Notes under the pieces: model-generated | What the model was told of the DNA's origin: nothing | Databases searched by the model: none | What the model saw: only the letters and a program-made list of their open reading frames with translations | Made by a program: the position numbers and the translations under genes | Shown: positions 1 to 10,224 of the stretch, piece by piece | How positions within the stretch are numbered: the first letter of the stretch is position 1 | Layout of the letters: the number at the start of each line of letters is the position of its first letter | DNA from: Candidatus Nitrospira nitrosa | Lineage (GTDB): Bacteria > Nitrospirota > Nitrospiria > Nitrospirales > Nitrospiraceae | NCBI RefSeq assembly: GCF_001458735.1 | Contig: NZ_CZQA01000001.1 | Span: forward strand, 1,364,001-1,428,000 | DNA: 64,000 bases | Direction: 5' to 3'

Positions 1-450
1 GATTCGCAATGCGATTCGAGCCTTCATGCCGACCGAAGCGGCCACGTCGTTGATCGCACGGATTTCAGCCGCCGACTCGACGTTGAACATGAGGATATTT
101 GCCTTGAGCGCGTCACGAATTTCGTCCGGTGACTTGCCGACACCGGCAAAGACGATTTTGGATGCAGGTACGCCGGCCTTCATGGCTCTGAACAGTTCAC
201 CGCCAGATACAATATCCACTCCGCTCCCTTCTCGTGCCATCAGCCGCAGAATGGCGAGATTGGAGTTGGCCTTCATCGCAAAGGCGATGACATGCGGGAT
301 ATCCTTGAACGCGCTGTCATAAGCATGAAAATGACGGATGAGAGTCTCGTGGCTGTAGATATAACAAGGAGTGCCCAGTTCTTTCGCGATCCGGCTGACG
401 GGCACTCGCTCGCAGTATAGTTCGCCCTGTTGATACTCAAAGCTATTCAT
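1..450 (-). CDS. lysA: Diaminopimelate decarboxylase, N-terminal part (runs off left edge)
   Basis: PLP-dependent enzyme converting meso-diaminopimelate to lysine, the last step of lysine synthesis. The minus-strand frame from the ATG at 448-450 is open to base 1, giving about 150 residues (MNSFEYQQGELYCERVPVSR...). It shows the fold-III decarboxylase start: GTPCYIYS, then the PLP-lysine motif AMKANSN, then GSGVDIVSGGELFRAMKAG and KIVFAGVGKSPDEI. It lies about 40 bp downstream of the small LptM-like lipoprotein gene, in the order often seen for lptM-lysA, and is probably the last gene of the arg operon seen here. The rest of the gene lies outside the window. Confidence 0.93.
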   Translation of the reverse strand, partial: MNSFEYQQGELYCERVPVSRIAKELGTPCYIYSHETLIRHFHAYDSAFKDIPHVIAFAMKANSNLAILRLMAREGSGVDIVSGGELFRAMKAGVPASKIVFAGVGKSPDEIRDALKANILMFNVESAAEIRAINDVAASVGMKARIALRI

Positions 451-491
451 CGTCTCAATCCTTACTCAAATGGAGGTTCGTCCGCTCAGCA

Positions 492-719
492 TCACCGAGT
501 CCCCACTGGTTGCGAAGATGGAAGGCCCATGTCGTGCGCGTCCATAGACAGGTCAGGAGCTCCTGTCTCTACTGCCTCGTGTTCTGCCTGGAGGGCATGT
601 TGTTTCTTTTGCTTTTCAATGGTAGGGGCAACGCCCACATACTCAGGAGGAACAGGGGACCCCACGGCGCCACAGGCGCTCAACAGCCCTGTAGAGATCA
701 GAATCACCAGTGCTCTCAT
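492..719 (-). CDS. Small LptM/YifL-like lipoprotein
   Basis: A 75-residue lipoprotein. It has a short hydrophobic signal ending in a lipobox (LLSAC, Cys about 16), followed directly by GAVGSPVPP, which resembles the CGxKGPLxxP signature of the LptM/YifL family. In other bacteria LptM helps maturation of the LPS translocon protein LptD. The tail is polar and low in complexity. Its ATG overlaps the argH stop codon by a few bases, so translation is probably coupled, and lysA follows. The family call rests on the short motif and on position beside lysA; function here is inferred. Confidence 0.7.
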   Translation of the reverse strand: MRALVILISTGLLSACGAVGSPVPPEYVGVAPTIEKQKKQHALQAEHEAVETGAPDLSMDAHDMGLPSSQPVGTR

Positions 720-2128
720 GAGAGGTGCTTCTCCAGCTCTTTGATCCGTTGCTCCACTCGAGCTCGGGCGGTACCGCCAACTTGCCCTTTGTGATCGATC
801 GCAGCCACGGTAGTCAATCGGGCGAACACGTCCTGTGTGATTCGCCCGGAAAATCCTCGTAACTCTTCAAGCGAGAGATCGGTCACCTCACAGCTTCGAT
901 CGAGAGCCGCTCGAACGATCCGTCCCGTAATGCCGTGTGCCTCACGAAACGGCACGCCCTTCATGACCAAGTAGTCAGCCAGCTCGGTGGCCAGCAGTCC
1001 GCCCCCTTGCAATGCGCTTATGAGCCTTTCTCGGTTGACTTGTATATGGCGCATCAATTCGGCCATCACCTCAAGCGAGGAAGCTACCGTATCCAGGGCG
1101 TCAAAAAGGGCGGGTTTATCTTCCTGTAAGTCCCGATTATAGGTAAGAGGCAGGGCTTTCAGTACGGTCAACAGGTTGAGCAAGTGCCCGTATACACGAC
1201 CTGTCTTTCCGCGAACCAGCTCGGGGATATCCGGGTTCTTTTTCTGCGGCATCATACTGCTTCCCGTGCAGAAGGCATCGGGCAAATCGACGAATTGGAA
1301 CTCTTGCGAGGCCCACAGGATCAATTCTTCACTGAGCCGTGACAAATGCATCATTACGATGGAAAGGGCCGAGGCCACTTCAATCATGAAATCGCGATCA
1401 GACACGGCGTCCATACTGTTCGCGGTAACGGCAGGGAAATCTAATAACTCCGCCGTATACCGCCGATTAATCGGATAATTCGTGCCGGCCAGGGCACCGG
1501 ATCCCAGCGGCATGACATTGAGTCGGCGTCTTGCGTCATGCAATCGCCCCTTGTCCCGTTCGAGCATCTCGACATAGGCTAATAGGTGGTGAGCGAACAA
1601 GACCGGTTGAGCTCGTTGGAGATGGGTATAGCCAGGCATCACCACCGTACGGTTCTCCGCAGCCTTTTCAACCAATGCACGTTGCAGATCGAGCAGCCGT
1701 GAGTGGAGTGTGTCCAAATGGGCGCGTAAATACAGCCGAATGTCCAACGCAACCTGATCATTCCGGCTTCGACCGGTGTGCAATTTCCCTCCCAAGGGGC
1801 CGATGATCTCCGTTAATCGCCGCTCGATCGCCATGTGAATATCTTCGTCGTGCGCAGTAAAGGCAAACTGACCACGGTCCAGCTCTCTTTTCACAGTGTC
1901 CAGCCCACGAATGATTTTTCGGGCTTCTGTTTCTGTCAGGACCTTTGCTTTTGCAAGGGTTTTACAGTGTGCAATGCTTCCGGCAATATCCTCGGCATAG
2001 AGCCGACCGTCCACCGTCACCGAGCGTGTAAAGGTCTCTACCAAGCGATGAGTCTTCTCCCGAAACCGACCATCCCAGGCTTTCCCTGCCTGGTCAGGGG
2101 CCTTCGGAGGTTGTTTGCGTTTGGCCAT
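716..2128 (-). CDS. argH: Argininosuccinate lyase
   Basis: Cleaves argininosuccinate to arginine and fumarate, the last step of arginine synthesis, in the cytoplasm. At 470 residues it has the usual length. The fumarase/aspartase signature GSSMMPQKKNPD is present, as are the TGRSRNDQVALD and HLQRAQPV segments of the active site. An N-terminal lysine/proline-rich extension of about 15 residues precedes the conserved WDGRF start. It begins 1 nt inside the end of argG and its own end overlaps the lipoprotein gene, so the arg genes form one compact operon. Confidence 0.97.
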   Translation of the reverse strand: MAKRKQPPKAPDQAGKAWDGRFREKTHRLVETFTRSVTVDGRLYAEDIAGSIAHCKTLAKAKVLTETEARKIIRGLDTVKRELDRGQFAFTAHDEDIHMAIERRLTEIIGPLGGKLHTGRSRNDQVALDIRLYLRAHLDTLHSRLLDLQRALVEKAAENRTVVMPGYTHLQRAQPVLFAHHLLAYVEMLERDKGRLHDARRRLNVMPLGSGALAGTNYPINRRYTAELLDFPAVTANSMDAVSDRDFMIEVASALSIVMMHLSRLSEELILWASQEFQFVDLPDAFCTGSSMMPQKKNPDIPELVRGKTGRVYGHLLNLLTVLKALPLTYNRDLQEDKPALFDALDTVASSLEVMAELMRHIQVNRERLISALQGGGLLATELADYLVMKGVPFREAHGITGRIVRAALDRSCEVTDLSLEELRGFSGRITQDVFARLTTVAAIDHKGQVGGTARARVEQRIKELEKHLS

Positions 2129-3342
2129 CAGGACGAGGCTTTCTTTCGTTGCGCGCGGATCTTGAGCCGCAATGCGTTCAATCGGATGAACCCTTCGGCA
2201 TCCTTCTGGTTATAGACATCATCTTCCTCGAAGGTGGCGATGTCCAATCGGTACAGTGACCGCTTCGATTTGCGCCCCGCCAATGTACAACTCCCCTTAT
2301 AGAGCTTGACCCGTGCAATACCGCTGACGTCTTTCTGGGCGTCATCGATCGCGGCTTGCAGCATCTCACGCTCCGGACTGAACCAATAGCCGTTGTAGAT
2401 CAAGCCGGCAAACCGTGGGATCAAACTATCGCGGAAATGCAGGACCTCACGGTCCATCGTCAAGGACTCGATTCCTCGATGCGCCACATGGAGAATCGTG
2501 CCTCCCGGTGTTTCGTACACTCCGCGCGATTTCATCCCGACATAGCGGTTTTCTACCAGATCAATGCGGCCAATTCCGTGTGCGCCACCCACCGTATTGA
2601 GATGGGCAAGTAAGGCTGCGGGACGCATCTTCTTTCCATCGACGGCAACCGGATTGCCCGCTTGATATTCGATCTCGATTTCCAGAGGCTTATTCGGCGC
2701 TTTTTCCGGAGAGACGGTCAATTGGAAGATTTCGTCCGGTGGCGACTCCCAGGGGTCCTCGAGAATACCGCCCTCATAGCTGATATGGAACAGATTGGGG
2801 TCGGTGCTGTACGGTTTAGCCTTGGTTGCGGTCACAGGGATGCCGTGCTGTTCGGCATACTCAATGAGTTCACGGCGAGACCGCATGGTCCACTCACGCC
2901 AGGGAGCGATGATCTTGAGCTGCGGGGCGAGTGCCATGTAAGTGAGCTCAAAGCGCACCTGGTCGTTGCCTTTTCCCGTGGCTCCGTGCGATACGGCTTC
3001 GGCGCCTTCTTTTAGCGCGATCTCGGCTTGTCGGCGGGCAATCAACGGGCGAGCGATCGATGTCCCGAGGAGATAACAGCCTTCATACAGGGCATTGCCG
3101 CGCAACATCGGGAAGACATAATCTTTGACAAAGGTCTCTCGTAGATCCTCCACGTAGACTTTCTTGACGCCGAGCGCTTGGGCCTTGGCCTTCACGGCTT
3201 TCAGATCTTCTCCCTGCCCAAGATCGGCACAAAAGGCGATGATCTCGGCATGATAGGTTTCCTGAAGCCACTTGAGGATGACCGAGGTGTCGAGTCCTCC
3301 GGAGTAAGCCAAGACGATTTTCTTGAGTGATGTGGGTCTCAT
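2128..3342 (-). CDS. argG: Argininosuccinate synthase
   Basis: ATP-dependent ligation of citrulline and aspartate to argininosuccinate. The 404-residue protein is full length. The N-terminal PP-loop ([16 protein letters not shown], about residues 11-26) binds ATP, and the conserved [12 protein letters not shown] segment binds citrulline and aspartate. Located between argF (10 bp upstream) and argH (1-nt overlap), as expected for consecutive steps of the pathway. Confidence 0.97.
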   Translation of the reverse strand: MRPTSLKKIVLAYSGGLDTSVILKWLQETYHAEIIAFCADLGQGEDLKAVKAKAQALGVKKVYVEDLRETFVKDYVFPMLRGNALYEGCYLLGTSIARPLIARRQAEIALKEGAEAVSHGATGKGNDQVRFELTYMALAPQLKIIAPWREWTMRSRRELIEYAEQHGIPVTATKAKPYSTDPNLFHISYEGGILEDPWESPPDEIFQLTVSPEKAPNKPLEIEIEYQAGNPVAVDGKKMRPAALLAHLNTVGGAHGIGRIDLVENRYVGMKSRGVYETPGGTILHVAHRGIESLTMDREVLHFRDSLIPRFAGLIYNGYWFSPEREMLQAAIDDAQKDVSGIARVKLYKGSCTLAGRKSKRSLYRLDIATFEEDDVYNQKDAEGFIRLNALRLKIRAQRKKASS

Positions 3343-3352
3343 GGTGAAATCG

Positions 3353-4330
3353 CTATCGAGCGCCTTTCTTGCGGGTAAGAAGTTGAGTCAAAATCGCTTT
3401 TTGCATATGCAGCCGATTCTCTGCTTGATCGATGACAACAGACTGCGGGCCATCCAACACATCGGCGCTAATCTCCTCTCCTCGATGGGCCGGCAAGCAG
3501 TGCATGACGATCGCATCGGGTTTGGCCCGTTGCAGGAGTCGCTGATTGAGTTGGTAGGGGGACAGGATGCGTAACCGTCTGGCTTGTTCCCGCTCGCGCC
3601 CCATACTGATCCATACATCGGTGTAGACGACATCCGCTTCCTTCACGGCCACAAGTGGATTCTCTACCACCTCAACGGCGGCTCCGGTAGCCTGTCCATC
3701 CATCCTGGCACGGTCGATGACACGCTGATCCGGCTGATAGCCGGAGGGACATCCAATGACCACGTGCATCCCTACCTTAGCACCTGCTTCGATGAGTGAG
3801 TTGGCGACGTTGTTGCCGTCTCCGATGTAGGCCAGACGGAGTCCCTTGAGCCGTCCCTTGAGTTCTTGAATTGTCATCAGATCGGACAAGGCCTGACAGG
3901 GGTGACTGTGATCGGTAAGCCCATTGATGACCGGCATGGTGGCTTCCGTCGCCCATTCCTCGACGATCGCATGGTCATAGGTACGGATGACAATGCCGTC
4001 GAGATACCGGGATATGACGCGGGCCGTGTCTGCAACCGTCTCTCCGCGAGACAGTTGAATGTCGCTCATCGGCAGTGCCAGGGCGTGGCCGCCGAGTTGG
4101 TTCATGCCTGCCTCAAAGGACACGCGAGTTCTCGTCGATGGCTTTTGGAAGAGAAGCCCCAGCGTCTTCCCGCGAAGCAACCGATGTGGGATACCCTGGT
4201 GCTGCTTCTTCTTCAGGGTGCTTGCCAGTCGTAAGAGCGCAAGGACTTGCATCCGTGGCATGGTGGCCACGTCAAGCAGATCTTTGGCGTATCCTTTGGT
4301 ACCGCGTGGATGTTGTGTTCGTCCGCTCAT
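3353..4330 (-). CDS. argF: Ornithine carbamoyltransferase
   Basis: Transfers the carbamoyl group from carbamoyl phosphate to ornithine, giving citrulline. The 325-residue protein carries the carbamoyl-phosphate motif STRTR (in [11 protein letters not shown]), the HPCQ motif (in [11 protein letters not shown]) and the ornithine motif [11 protein letters not shown] basic N-terminal extension ([17 protein letters not shown]) precedes the usual DLLD start, so an alternative start slightly downstream cannot be excluded. The start overlaps the argD stop by 1 nt. Confidence 0.96.
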   Translation of the reverse strand: MSGRTQHPRGTKGYAKDLLDVATMPRMQVLALLRLASTLKKKQHQGIPHRLLRGKTLGLLFQKPSTRTRVSFEAGMNQLGGHALALPMSDIQLSRGETVADTARVISRYLDGIVIRTYDHAIVEEWATEATMPVINGLTDHSHPCQALSDLMTIQELKGRLKGLRLAYIGDGNNVANSLIEAGAKVGMHVVIGCPSGYQPDQRVIDRARMDGQATGAAVEVVENPLVAVKEADVVYTDVWISMGREREQARRLRILSPYQLNQRLLQRAKPDAIVMHCLPAHRGEEISADVLDGPQSVVIDQAENRLHMQKAILTQLLTRKKGAR

Positions 4331-5547
4331 CAGTGATGAGAATCTTTTTCCGCAGTCTGGCGTTGGGTAAAGAGGGCTGCGAGGAGATCCAAGAGTCGGT
4401 CGATCTCCGGCTGTGTCATGATCAAGGGTGGGACCATACGCAGCACATGCTCATTCGCGGCATTCAATAGCACGCCACGCGCCAGCGCATCGGCCACCAC
4501 CGTCCTGGCATCCACCGTCAATTCCATGCCTTGCAACAGGCCAAGCCCTCGCACCTCTTGGACGACTCGAAACCGGTTCTTACAGTCGGCTAACCCCTTG
4601 GCCAAATATTCTCCCATCCGCTTCGCGTTCTCCAAGACAGGTCCTTCAAGCAGCACGTGGCAGACGGCGAGCGCGGCTGCACAAGCCAGTGGATTCCCGC
4701 CGAAGGTTGAAGCATGGGAGCCAGGGGTGAATGCCGCCGCCACCGCGTCTTTGGCGAGGCATGCGCCGATCGGGACTCCTCCAGCGAGACCCTTGGCCAA
4801 GGTCATGATGTCGGGTTGGACCCCAAGTTGCTCATAGGCGAAGAGGGTTCCGGTTCGTCCCATGCCGGTTTGAATCTCATCAAAAATCAGGAGGATGTCT
4901 TTTTGAGTACAAAGCTGCCTGAGGTTTCTTAAATACTCTCGATCGGCAACATGGACCCCGCCTTCCGCTTGGATCGGCTCCAGCATGATGGCCGCTGTTC
5001 TCTCAGTAACGAGAGACTCGATGGCCGTGAAGTCATTGAACGGAGCGTAGGCGAATCCGGGCATCAAAGGTTCAAAGCCCTTTTGAACCTTTTCTTGACC
5101 GGTCGCTGTGACCATGGCGAGGGTTCGTCCGTGGAATGAATTCTTCATCGTGATAATTTCAAAACGAGCAGCGCCATAGCGCTCATGTCCGTAGCGGCGG
5201 GCCAACTTGATCGCGGCTTCGTTGGCTTCGGCGCCGCTGTTACAGAAGAATGCGCGGTCTGCGAATGAATGGTCGACCAGCAAGCGGGCCAACTTCACTT
5301 GAGGTTCGGTGTAATAAAGATTCGAGGTATGGATGAGCTGAGCGGCTTGGCGTTGGATCGCCTGGACAAGATCCGGATGCCCATACCCGAGAATATTCAC
5401 TGCGATTCCAGCCACAAAATCCAGGTACTCGCGCCCCTCCAGATCATAGACTTTCGTACCTCGCCCCCTCACGATCGAGAGTGGTTGGCGGTTGTACGTC
5501 TGCATCAGATATTTGGCCGCGTCGTCTTTCAATTCTTCAGTCGGCAT
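4330..5547 (-). CDS. argD: Acetylornithine aminotransferase
   Basis: Class-III PLP aminotransferase, 405 residues, that makes N-acetylornithine from N-acetylglutamate semialdehyde. It may also serve in lysine synthesis as succinyl-DAP aminotransferase. Visible features: GAEANEAAIKLAR, the FDEIQTGMGRTGT loop and the PLP lysine in TLAKGLAGGVPIGA. It is the first gene of the minus-strand arg cluster. About 60 bp upstream is a short run of A/T-rich sequence where the promoter should lie; no operator could be recognised. Confidence 0.96.
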   Translation of the reverse strand: MPTEELKDDAAKYLMQTYNRQPLSIVRGRGTKVYDLEGREYLDFVAGIAVNILGYGHPDLVQAIQRQAAQLIHTSNLYYTEPQVKLARLLVDHSFADRAFFCNSGAEANEAAIKLARRYGHERYGAARFEIITMKNSFHGRTLAMVTATGQEKVQKGFEPLMPGFAYAPFNDFTAIESLVTERTAAIMLEPIQAEGGVHVADREYLRNLRQLCTQKDILLIFDEIQTGMGRTGTLFAYEQLGVQPDIMTLAKGLAGGVPIGACLAKDAVAAAFTPGSHASTFGGNPLACAAALAVCHVLLEGPVLENAKRMGEYLAKGLADCKNRFRVVQEVRGLGLLQGMELTVDARTVVADALARGVLLNAANEHVLRMVPPLIMTQPEIDRLLDLLAALFTQRQTAEKDSHH

Positions 5548-5724
5548 ATGACGTATCCCCTTATAAAGAAAGGAAAGCTAGCACAGGGTCAGTAGGAAGA
5601 GCAATAAGTGAGCAGGGAAGTAGAGGGCCTCAAAAGAGCGGTAGGGTCGGTACTCAAGCTGGGAGCGCAACATCGTTTCAAATCATCCTCTCTTCCATTT
5701 CGGAGTGTGGTAAGCTGCCATGCC

Positions 5725-6381
5725 ATGACGATGTGTGGGCAGTGTCAGCAGCAGAATCCCGATGATGCCAACTTCTGCCATCAGTGTGGCGCGAAGTTGA
5801 TGGACGTGAGGGCCTCCTCCGACGAGACAGCCGCTGGGAGTACCACGGCTCAACCGATTCAGGACGAAGAGACGCGCTGGCGTCGATTTATCGGACCCAA
5901 TGCCGATTATTATTTAAGAGTCTTCAAGAAATTTTCGTTGAACGGGCAACCGCGGTTTGCCCTGTCATGGAACTGGCCGGCGTTTCTCTATATCTCGTTT
6001 CTTTGGTTTCTGTATCGGAAGATGTATCTCCACGCGTTCGTCTATGCCGTCGGCCCGATGGTCTCAACCTATCTCACGGGGGATGTGTCAGCCGGGATCA
6101 TCTGGAGCGTCATGGCGGGCGCGACGGCCAACTATCTCTACTATTGGCATTGCCGGGAACATATCGGGGAAATAAAGCAAACGGGTCGGATGGACCCTGT
6201 GGCTCAAGACACCGCGCTGAAAGAATCCGGCGGCGTGCAACCCTACGTCATTTGGGTCGGTGTCGTCTTCTATCTCATTTTCCTGGCGACATTGGTCAAA
6301 ATGGTTCAGGAAGGGCCACCTGATACTGACCAGCCACCTGGTCGGCCGGCAAAGCACGCGGTTCTATCGCCACAAGCATGA
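5725..6381 (+). CDS. Zinc-ribbon DUF2628-type membrane protein
   Basis: About 218 residues from the ATG at 5725, chosen because the family starts with a zinc ribbon. An N-terminal CxxC...CxxC zinc ribbon (MCGQCQQQNPDDANFCHQCG) is followed by a polar linker. A soluble segment (YYLRVFKKFS...) and FALSWNWPAFLY lead into two or three membrane segments, with another near the C-terminus (VIWVGVVFYLIFLATLV). The NWPAF(L)...FLWFLYRKMY pattern is typical of the DUF2628 family. Function is unknown. It is divergent from argD and has no obvious operon partner. Confidence 0.75.
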   Translation: MTMCGQCQQQNPDDANFCHQCGAKLMDVRASSDETAAGSTTAQPIQDEETRWRRFIGPNADYYLRVFKKFSLNGQPRFALSWNWPAFLYISFLWFLYRKMYLHAFVYAVGPMVSTYLTGDVSAGIIWSVMAGATANYLYYWHCREHIGEIKQTGRMDPVAQDTALKESGGVQPYVIWVGVVFYLIFLATLVKMVQEGPPDTDQPPGRPAKHAVLSPQA

Positions 6382-6435
6382 CCTTCAAGGACCGTGAGTA
6401 TCCAGTGGTCACCTTGATGTAAGAGAGGAATTACG

Positions 6436-7041
6436 ATGGCTCGATTAGTCTTGCTGCGTCACGGGGAATCGCAATGGAATTTGGAAAATCGGTTTACGGG
6501 GTGGGTGGACGTGCCGCTCTCTCAAAAGGGAGTGGAGGAGGCCAAGCAAGCCGGTGAAAAGCTTCGGGGATTTACCTTTCATCGCGCCTTTACCTCGGTC
6601 CTCATGAGGGCCAATGAGACCCTGCGGATTGTATTGGAGACGATCGGCCAGACACAGATCCCCATAGAAAAGGACAAAGCCTTGAATGAACGGATGTACG
6701 GGGAGCTCCAGGGACTGAATAAGGCAGAAACGGCCCAAAAGTACGGCGATGCGCAGGTAAAAATCTGGCGGCGGAGTTATGACGTCAGGCCGCCTGGCGG
6801 GGAGAGTTTGAAAGATACGGCAGAACGAGCCTTGCCCTATTATGAAACGATGATCAAGCCGCACCTCTCGAAGGGCGAGACGATCATCATTGCTGCGCAT
6901 GGTAACAGTCTACGCGCGTTGGTCATGCAGCTGGATCAACTCTCGAAAGAAGCGGTCTTGGAGCTGAATATTCCGACTGGAGTGCCGCTGTTGTACGAGC
7001 TTGATGAGAGCGGTAAGGTCTTGTCGCATCGGTATCTGTAA
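6436..7041 (+). CDS. gpmA: 2,3-bisphosphoglycerate-dependent phosphoglycerate mutase
   Basis: Interconverts 3- and 2-phosphoglycerate in glycolysis and gluconeogenesis. It is 201 residues, shorter than the roughly 250 of E. coli GpmA, as in the compact bacterial forms. It has the RHGES phosphohistidine motif at the N-terminus, [22 protein letters not shown] and the second histidine in [12 protein letters not shown] Shine-Dalgarno (aagagagga) lies just upstream of the ATG. Confidence 0.95.
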   Translation: MARLVLLRHGESQWNLENRFTGWVDVPLSQKGVEEAKQAGEKLRGFTFHRAFTSVLMRANETLRIVLETIGQTQIPIEKDKALNERMYGELQGLNKAETAQKYGDAQVKIWRRSYDVRPPGGESLKDTAERALPYYETMIKPHLSKGETIIIAAHGNSLRALVMQLDQLSKEAVLELNIPTGVPLLYELDESGKVLSHRYL

Positions 7042-7243
7042 CAGAGCCGCAGAGCAGCATTGAGAGTTGTGTGGAGCTCAGAGTACCGCAGATGATGGCA
7101 GGTCGTGTTGGTAGGGCTTTTCCTCTCAACATGTTACGAGGCCGGCTAGCGTGGGTAGTGGGTTTTCGCTTTGCTCGTGTGTCTAGCCGATTCAATCGCT
7201 CAACACTTCAAACGTGGGAAGACTGAGTCGAATTCTTAGGTAG

Positions 7244-7726
7244 CTATCCACTCTGGTCCAGCAGTCTGCCGTACTCCGCAGCAGGCGCATAGTCGATCAA
7301 TAACACAAGCAGCTTCTCGCGATCTCCTGATTCAATTAGGCCCAGGTCTTCTATGAGGCCTGCTGTCTCGGCACAGATTCCCGTGGGGTTGATCCCTTCC
7401 TGATCCACCAGATGCGCATAGCGTTCACGCCGTTGAGTCAATTCCGGTTGATACTCTACCCACGTGCCTGTCCCTAGCTGACCTGAAGGCCACCACTGAG
7501 CCTGGATAGACTCGAACAGGTCTTCGGTGATGAGGGCTCTGTACTTGGAAAGGATATGGGCGTCGATCGCCGCGAGGACCCAGTAGAGATTCAGGGAGAG
7601 AATCTCTCTGGCGATGTGGGGGACTTGGGACTCAGCGACCTCGATACCATATTCCCCCAGCTGTGAGGGAGTAATGGGGGGAGGGATCGTCTTGAATAGT
7701 GCCGTCGCGGCTTCTGCTGATGTCAT
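7244..7726 (-). CDS. Hypothetical protein
   Basis: A minus-strand ORF that I do not recognise. From the internal ATG at 7726 it encodes about 160 residues, acidic and helical, without signal peptide or membrane segment (MTSAEAATALFKTIPPPITP...). The frame opens further upstream to 7798 but the extension looks less protein-like. No clear ribosome site was found for either start. It stands alone between gpmA and the OmpA-like gene. Confidence 0.5.
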   Translation of the reverse strand: MTSAEAATALFKTIPPPITPSQLGEYGIEVAESQVPHIAREILSLNLYWVLAAIDAHILSKYRALITEDLFESIQAQWWPSGQLGTGTWVEYQPELTQRRERYAHLVDQEGINPTGICAETAGLIEDLGLIESGDREKLLVLLIDYAPAAEYGRLLDQSG

Positions 7727-8007
7727 AGCTTTTGGACAGCATACTGCACCAGATATTTCCTCCTCAAGCGGTGCCGGAAAGCCTGTAGATGGATCCATCC
7801 GATATCGATGAAGTTGAATACCTAGTCTCTAGAGGCCGGAGCAATATCCGGATCCAAGAAATGCGAACCCTATGCCAGCGAGCAATTGGTCGCATGAATT
7901 GGTGCAATGGGGAGAATTTGGCCGAAGAAACGCGGAGAAGCTATGGAGAGGAATGTAACTCAGCCCTCCCGACTCATCAAATGGCCGGGAGGGGACATGT
8001 TGCGAAT

Positions 8008-9438
8008 TCAGCGAGTTGCGACTTTTTGAACCACGGCCCCTAATGGGGCGGCAGCTCGGGTTCCGGAAGGCTGCTCGTCTGAGGAGGCGATCGGCGGGCC
8101 TGATTGAGTCACGATGATCTCAACGCGCCGGTTCTTGGTCCGGCCTTCCTCCGTATCGTTCGTCGCAACGGGTTTGGAGTCAGCATAGCCGATGGCCCTG
8201 ACGCGATCGGCACCCAGTCCACCTTTGATCAACGCGCGGCTGGCGTTTTCAGCGCGAAACTGGGACAGCTCAGCGTTATCCTTAAACGGACGCTTAGGAT
8301 TATATTTGACGGGGATACTGTCGGTATGCCCGGCCACTTCGATGCTCTCAGGACGGAATTTACGCAAGGCTACACCGATGCGCTTGACCAAGGAGGCGCC
8401 TGCCGTCGTCATGGTCACTCGTCCTACGCCGAAGAGTTCTCCTGAAGCCAATGCGAGCGTAAGCTTGTCACCGCGTTGCTCCATCACCACGGTGCCTCGT
8501 TTCAGTTCCTCCTTGAGGGCAGCCGTCAACTGTTCATTAACCTTGGTGAGCCCAGGTGAGAGGCGCGCAACGGCCTGTTGTGGAAAGGCATTCTTCATAG
8601 AGGGCGTTATCTTAGCCGGTTTCGGCAGGCTCTTCCCCACGCTTGCCAAGATGCGCTTGGCCTGGACGAGTTGCGAGTCGCGGCTGGCGAGTTCCGTTTT
8701 CAACTCTTGGTCCTTGGCCACCAACTGCAGGTCGAGGTCTGCGATACGCTGCATGGCAACATCAAGCTGGTCGTTGCTGATCGAAAATTGGCGATCGATA
8801 TCGGCGACCTGTTGCCTGGCCAACTCCAGACTGCTCTTGGTCCGGTTCAGCTCCTGAGACATCTGTTGGTGGGTGTCTCGCTGCGTGCAGATTCCCGAGA
8901 GTTCCTGCTCTTTCTGATTGAGTTGCGCTTCCAAGGCCTCCGCACGGGTTTTTTCCGCATTCAACTGAGTGGCTGCTGCGGTGGTCTTTTCTCGTAGAAG
9001 AGACAGTTCCTTTTCCTTAGCCGTCAGCTGTTGCAGGAGCAGTTCAAGGCGAGCTTTTTCCTGCTCGATGTCCGCGTCAGCCTTTTCCTTCTCTTTTGCC
9101 GCCGCGGCCTCCGCTTCCTCCGGTTGACTCTGGGGGGGTACATCGATGGTAATGGACGTCATGGGGGTAATGGCCGACACAAGGGCAGGGTCATCAGAAG
9201 AGGCAACTTGTTGAGCAGAGGATGTCTTCTGGCCGTCTTGCTGCCCAGGAGGTGCGTCTCCCGGCATCACAAGGGTCACGAGCGTGGCGAGAAGAGAGGG
9301 CTGCCCACCATCCGATCGAACATCAGCCGGCTGCCTCTCCTCCAAGGAATGAGTGGCTGCCGCCAGGCTCGACACATGTCCATTCACCGCAAGGGCGACG
9401 AGAAAGGCACAAGAGAGAATTTTCGTTGTCCTTATCAT
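8008..9438 (-). CDS. OmpA/MotB-domain envelope protein with long coiled coil
   Basis: About 476 residues from the ATG at 9438, which has a GAGGTGG ribosome site 3 nt upstream (a GTG four codons earlier lacks one). A signal peptide (ILSCAFLVALAVNG...) is followed by a low-complexity Q/P/A-rich stretch, then a coiled coil of about 170 residues rich in E/K/L/Q heptads. The C-terminal peptidoglycan-binding OmpA domain carries VAGHTDSIPV...FRAENASRALI and the end motif NRRVEI. It probably spans the periplasm and anchors to peptidoglycan. Domain order resembles YiaD/MotB-like proteins; partners are unknown. Confidence 0.85.
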   Translation of the reverse strand: MIRTTKILSCAFLVALAVNGHVSSLAAATHSLEERQPADVRSDGGQPSLLATLVTLVMPGDAPPGQQDGQKTSSAQQVASSDDPALVSAITPMTSITIDVPPQSQPEEAEAAAAKEKEKADADIEQEKARLELLLQQLTAKEKELSLLREKTTAAATQLNAEKTRAEALEAQLNQKEQELSGICTQRDTHQQMSQELNRTKSSLELARQQVADIDRQFSISNDQLDVAMQRIADLDLQLVAKDQELKTELASRDSQLVQAKRILASVGKSLPKPAKITPSMKNAFPQQAVARLSPGLTKVNEQLTAALKEELKRGTVVMEQRGDKLTLALASGELFGVGRVTMTTAGASLVKRIGVALRKFRPESIEVAGHTDSIPVKYNPKRPFKDNAELSQFRAENASRALIKGGLGADRVRAIGYADSKPVATNDTEEGRTKNRRVEIIVTQSGPPIASSDEQPSGTRAAAPLGAVVQKVATR

Positions 9439-9494
9439 GACCCACCTCACAAAATGATAAAAGTCGGCAATCCGAAAAAATCCAGTTTCAAAAT

Positions 9495-9776
9495 ATGAAC
9501 ACCCAATACCTGGAGCATCCCCTTGTCCTGTTCACACGGCCTATGCCGACACCGAAACAGAAAAAAGCGATCCAGCCACAGCACGGGATCTGGTACGAAA
9601 TACAGGCTCGCGAAATTTGGATGGTGCGAGGAAACGCTACTATGTCCTATACGCTCTCTTGTGCCCGTTTGCAACTGGTGAATAGTGAGGTGAGTGCGCG
9701 CCCTGTAAGGGTTGCAGGGGAGTTGGGCAAGAGAAAGCACGTGGCACTCGTGCTAGAAGCAGTACCTAAAAAGTAA
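9495..9776 (+). CDS. Possible small hypothetical protein
   Basis: A 93-residue basic ORF (MNTQYLEHPLVLFTRPMPTPKQKK...) starting at an ATG without a convincing ribosome site, just upstream of and divergent from the OmpA-like gene. It has no signal peptide, membrane segment or recognised motif. It could be real or an accidental ORF; the opposite strand has an ORF of similar length. Confidence 0.25.
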   Translation: MNTQYLEHPLVLFTRPMPTPKQKKAIQPQHGIWYEIQAREIWMVRGNATMSYTLSCARLQLVNSEVSARPVRVAGELGKRKHVALVLEAVPKK

Positions 9777-9960
9777 TAGTACATACGAAGACCGGTCACA
9801 CTACATGTAGGGATGGAGAGGGAGACTGTGGATTCGGATTGAGAAGAAGCGGGAATATTTTGAGTGGGTCATGACGAAGCGATCAGACCAGTTGGTATCC
9901 CCACCAATGATCGGCCTAGACGGTTCACGTTAGCTTGAGGATGTATGCGGCATCCCCGCT

Positions 9961-9996
9961 GAATCGTATTGGATTCACTGAATCGAAAAAGATACG
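9961..9996 (+). repeat. Dispersed repeat copy A
   Basis: A 36-bp stretch ending in GATTCACTGAATCGAAAAAG and then ATACG. It nearly repeats at 10666-10701, about 705 bp away, with only a few differences, and lies about 260 bp upstream of a small membrane gene. No gene is seen in the surrounding 9777-10224 apart from this repeat. Confidence 0.7.
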
Positions 9997-10224
9997 CTCT
10001 TTTCTGCCTCCCATGTAGATGATCGAAAATGTCATCCTTAAAATCTGAGGACTTTTTCAGGATTCAATGCGGCACAGTCTTTGTGTAGAATCGCTCTAAG
10101 CTGATTCGTTACTGTCTAGTAGAGTTCCTAGTTGTTTAGGAGACCTTATTATGCAATATGGTCAAACTCATTCAATCAGCCATACGTAAGCGTGCACGTA
10201 AGGCGCACGCGGAAGGAGGGTCTG

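Noticed and set aside
7789-8043. Plus-strand ORF of 84 codons between the hypothetical gene and the OmpA-like gene
   Set aside because: No ribosome site or motif, and it overlaps the ends of both neighbours.
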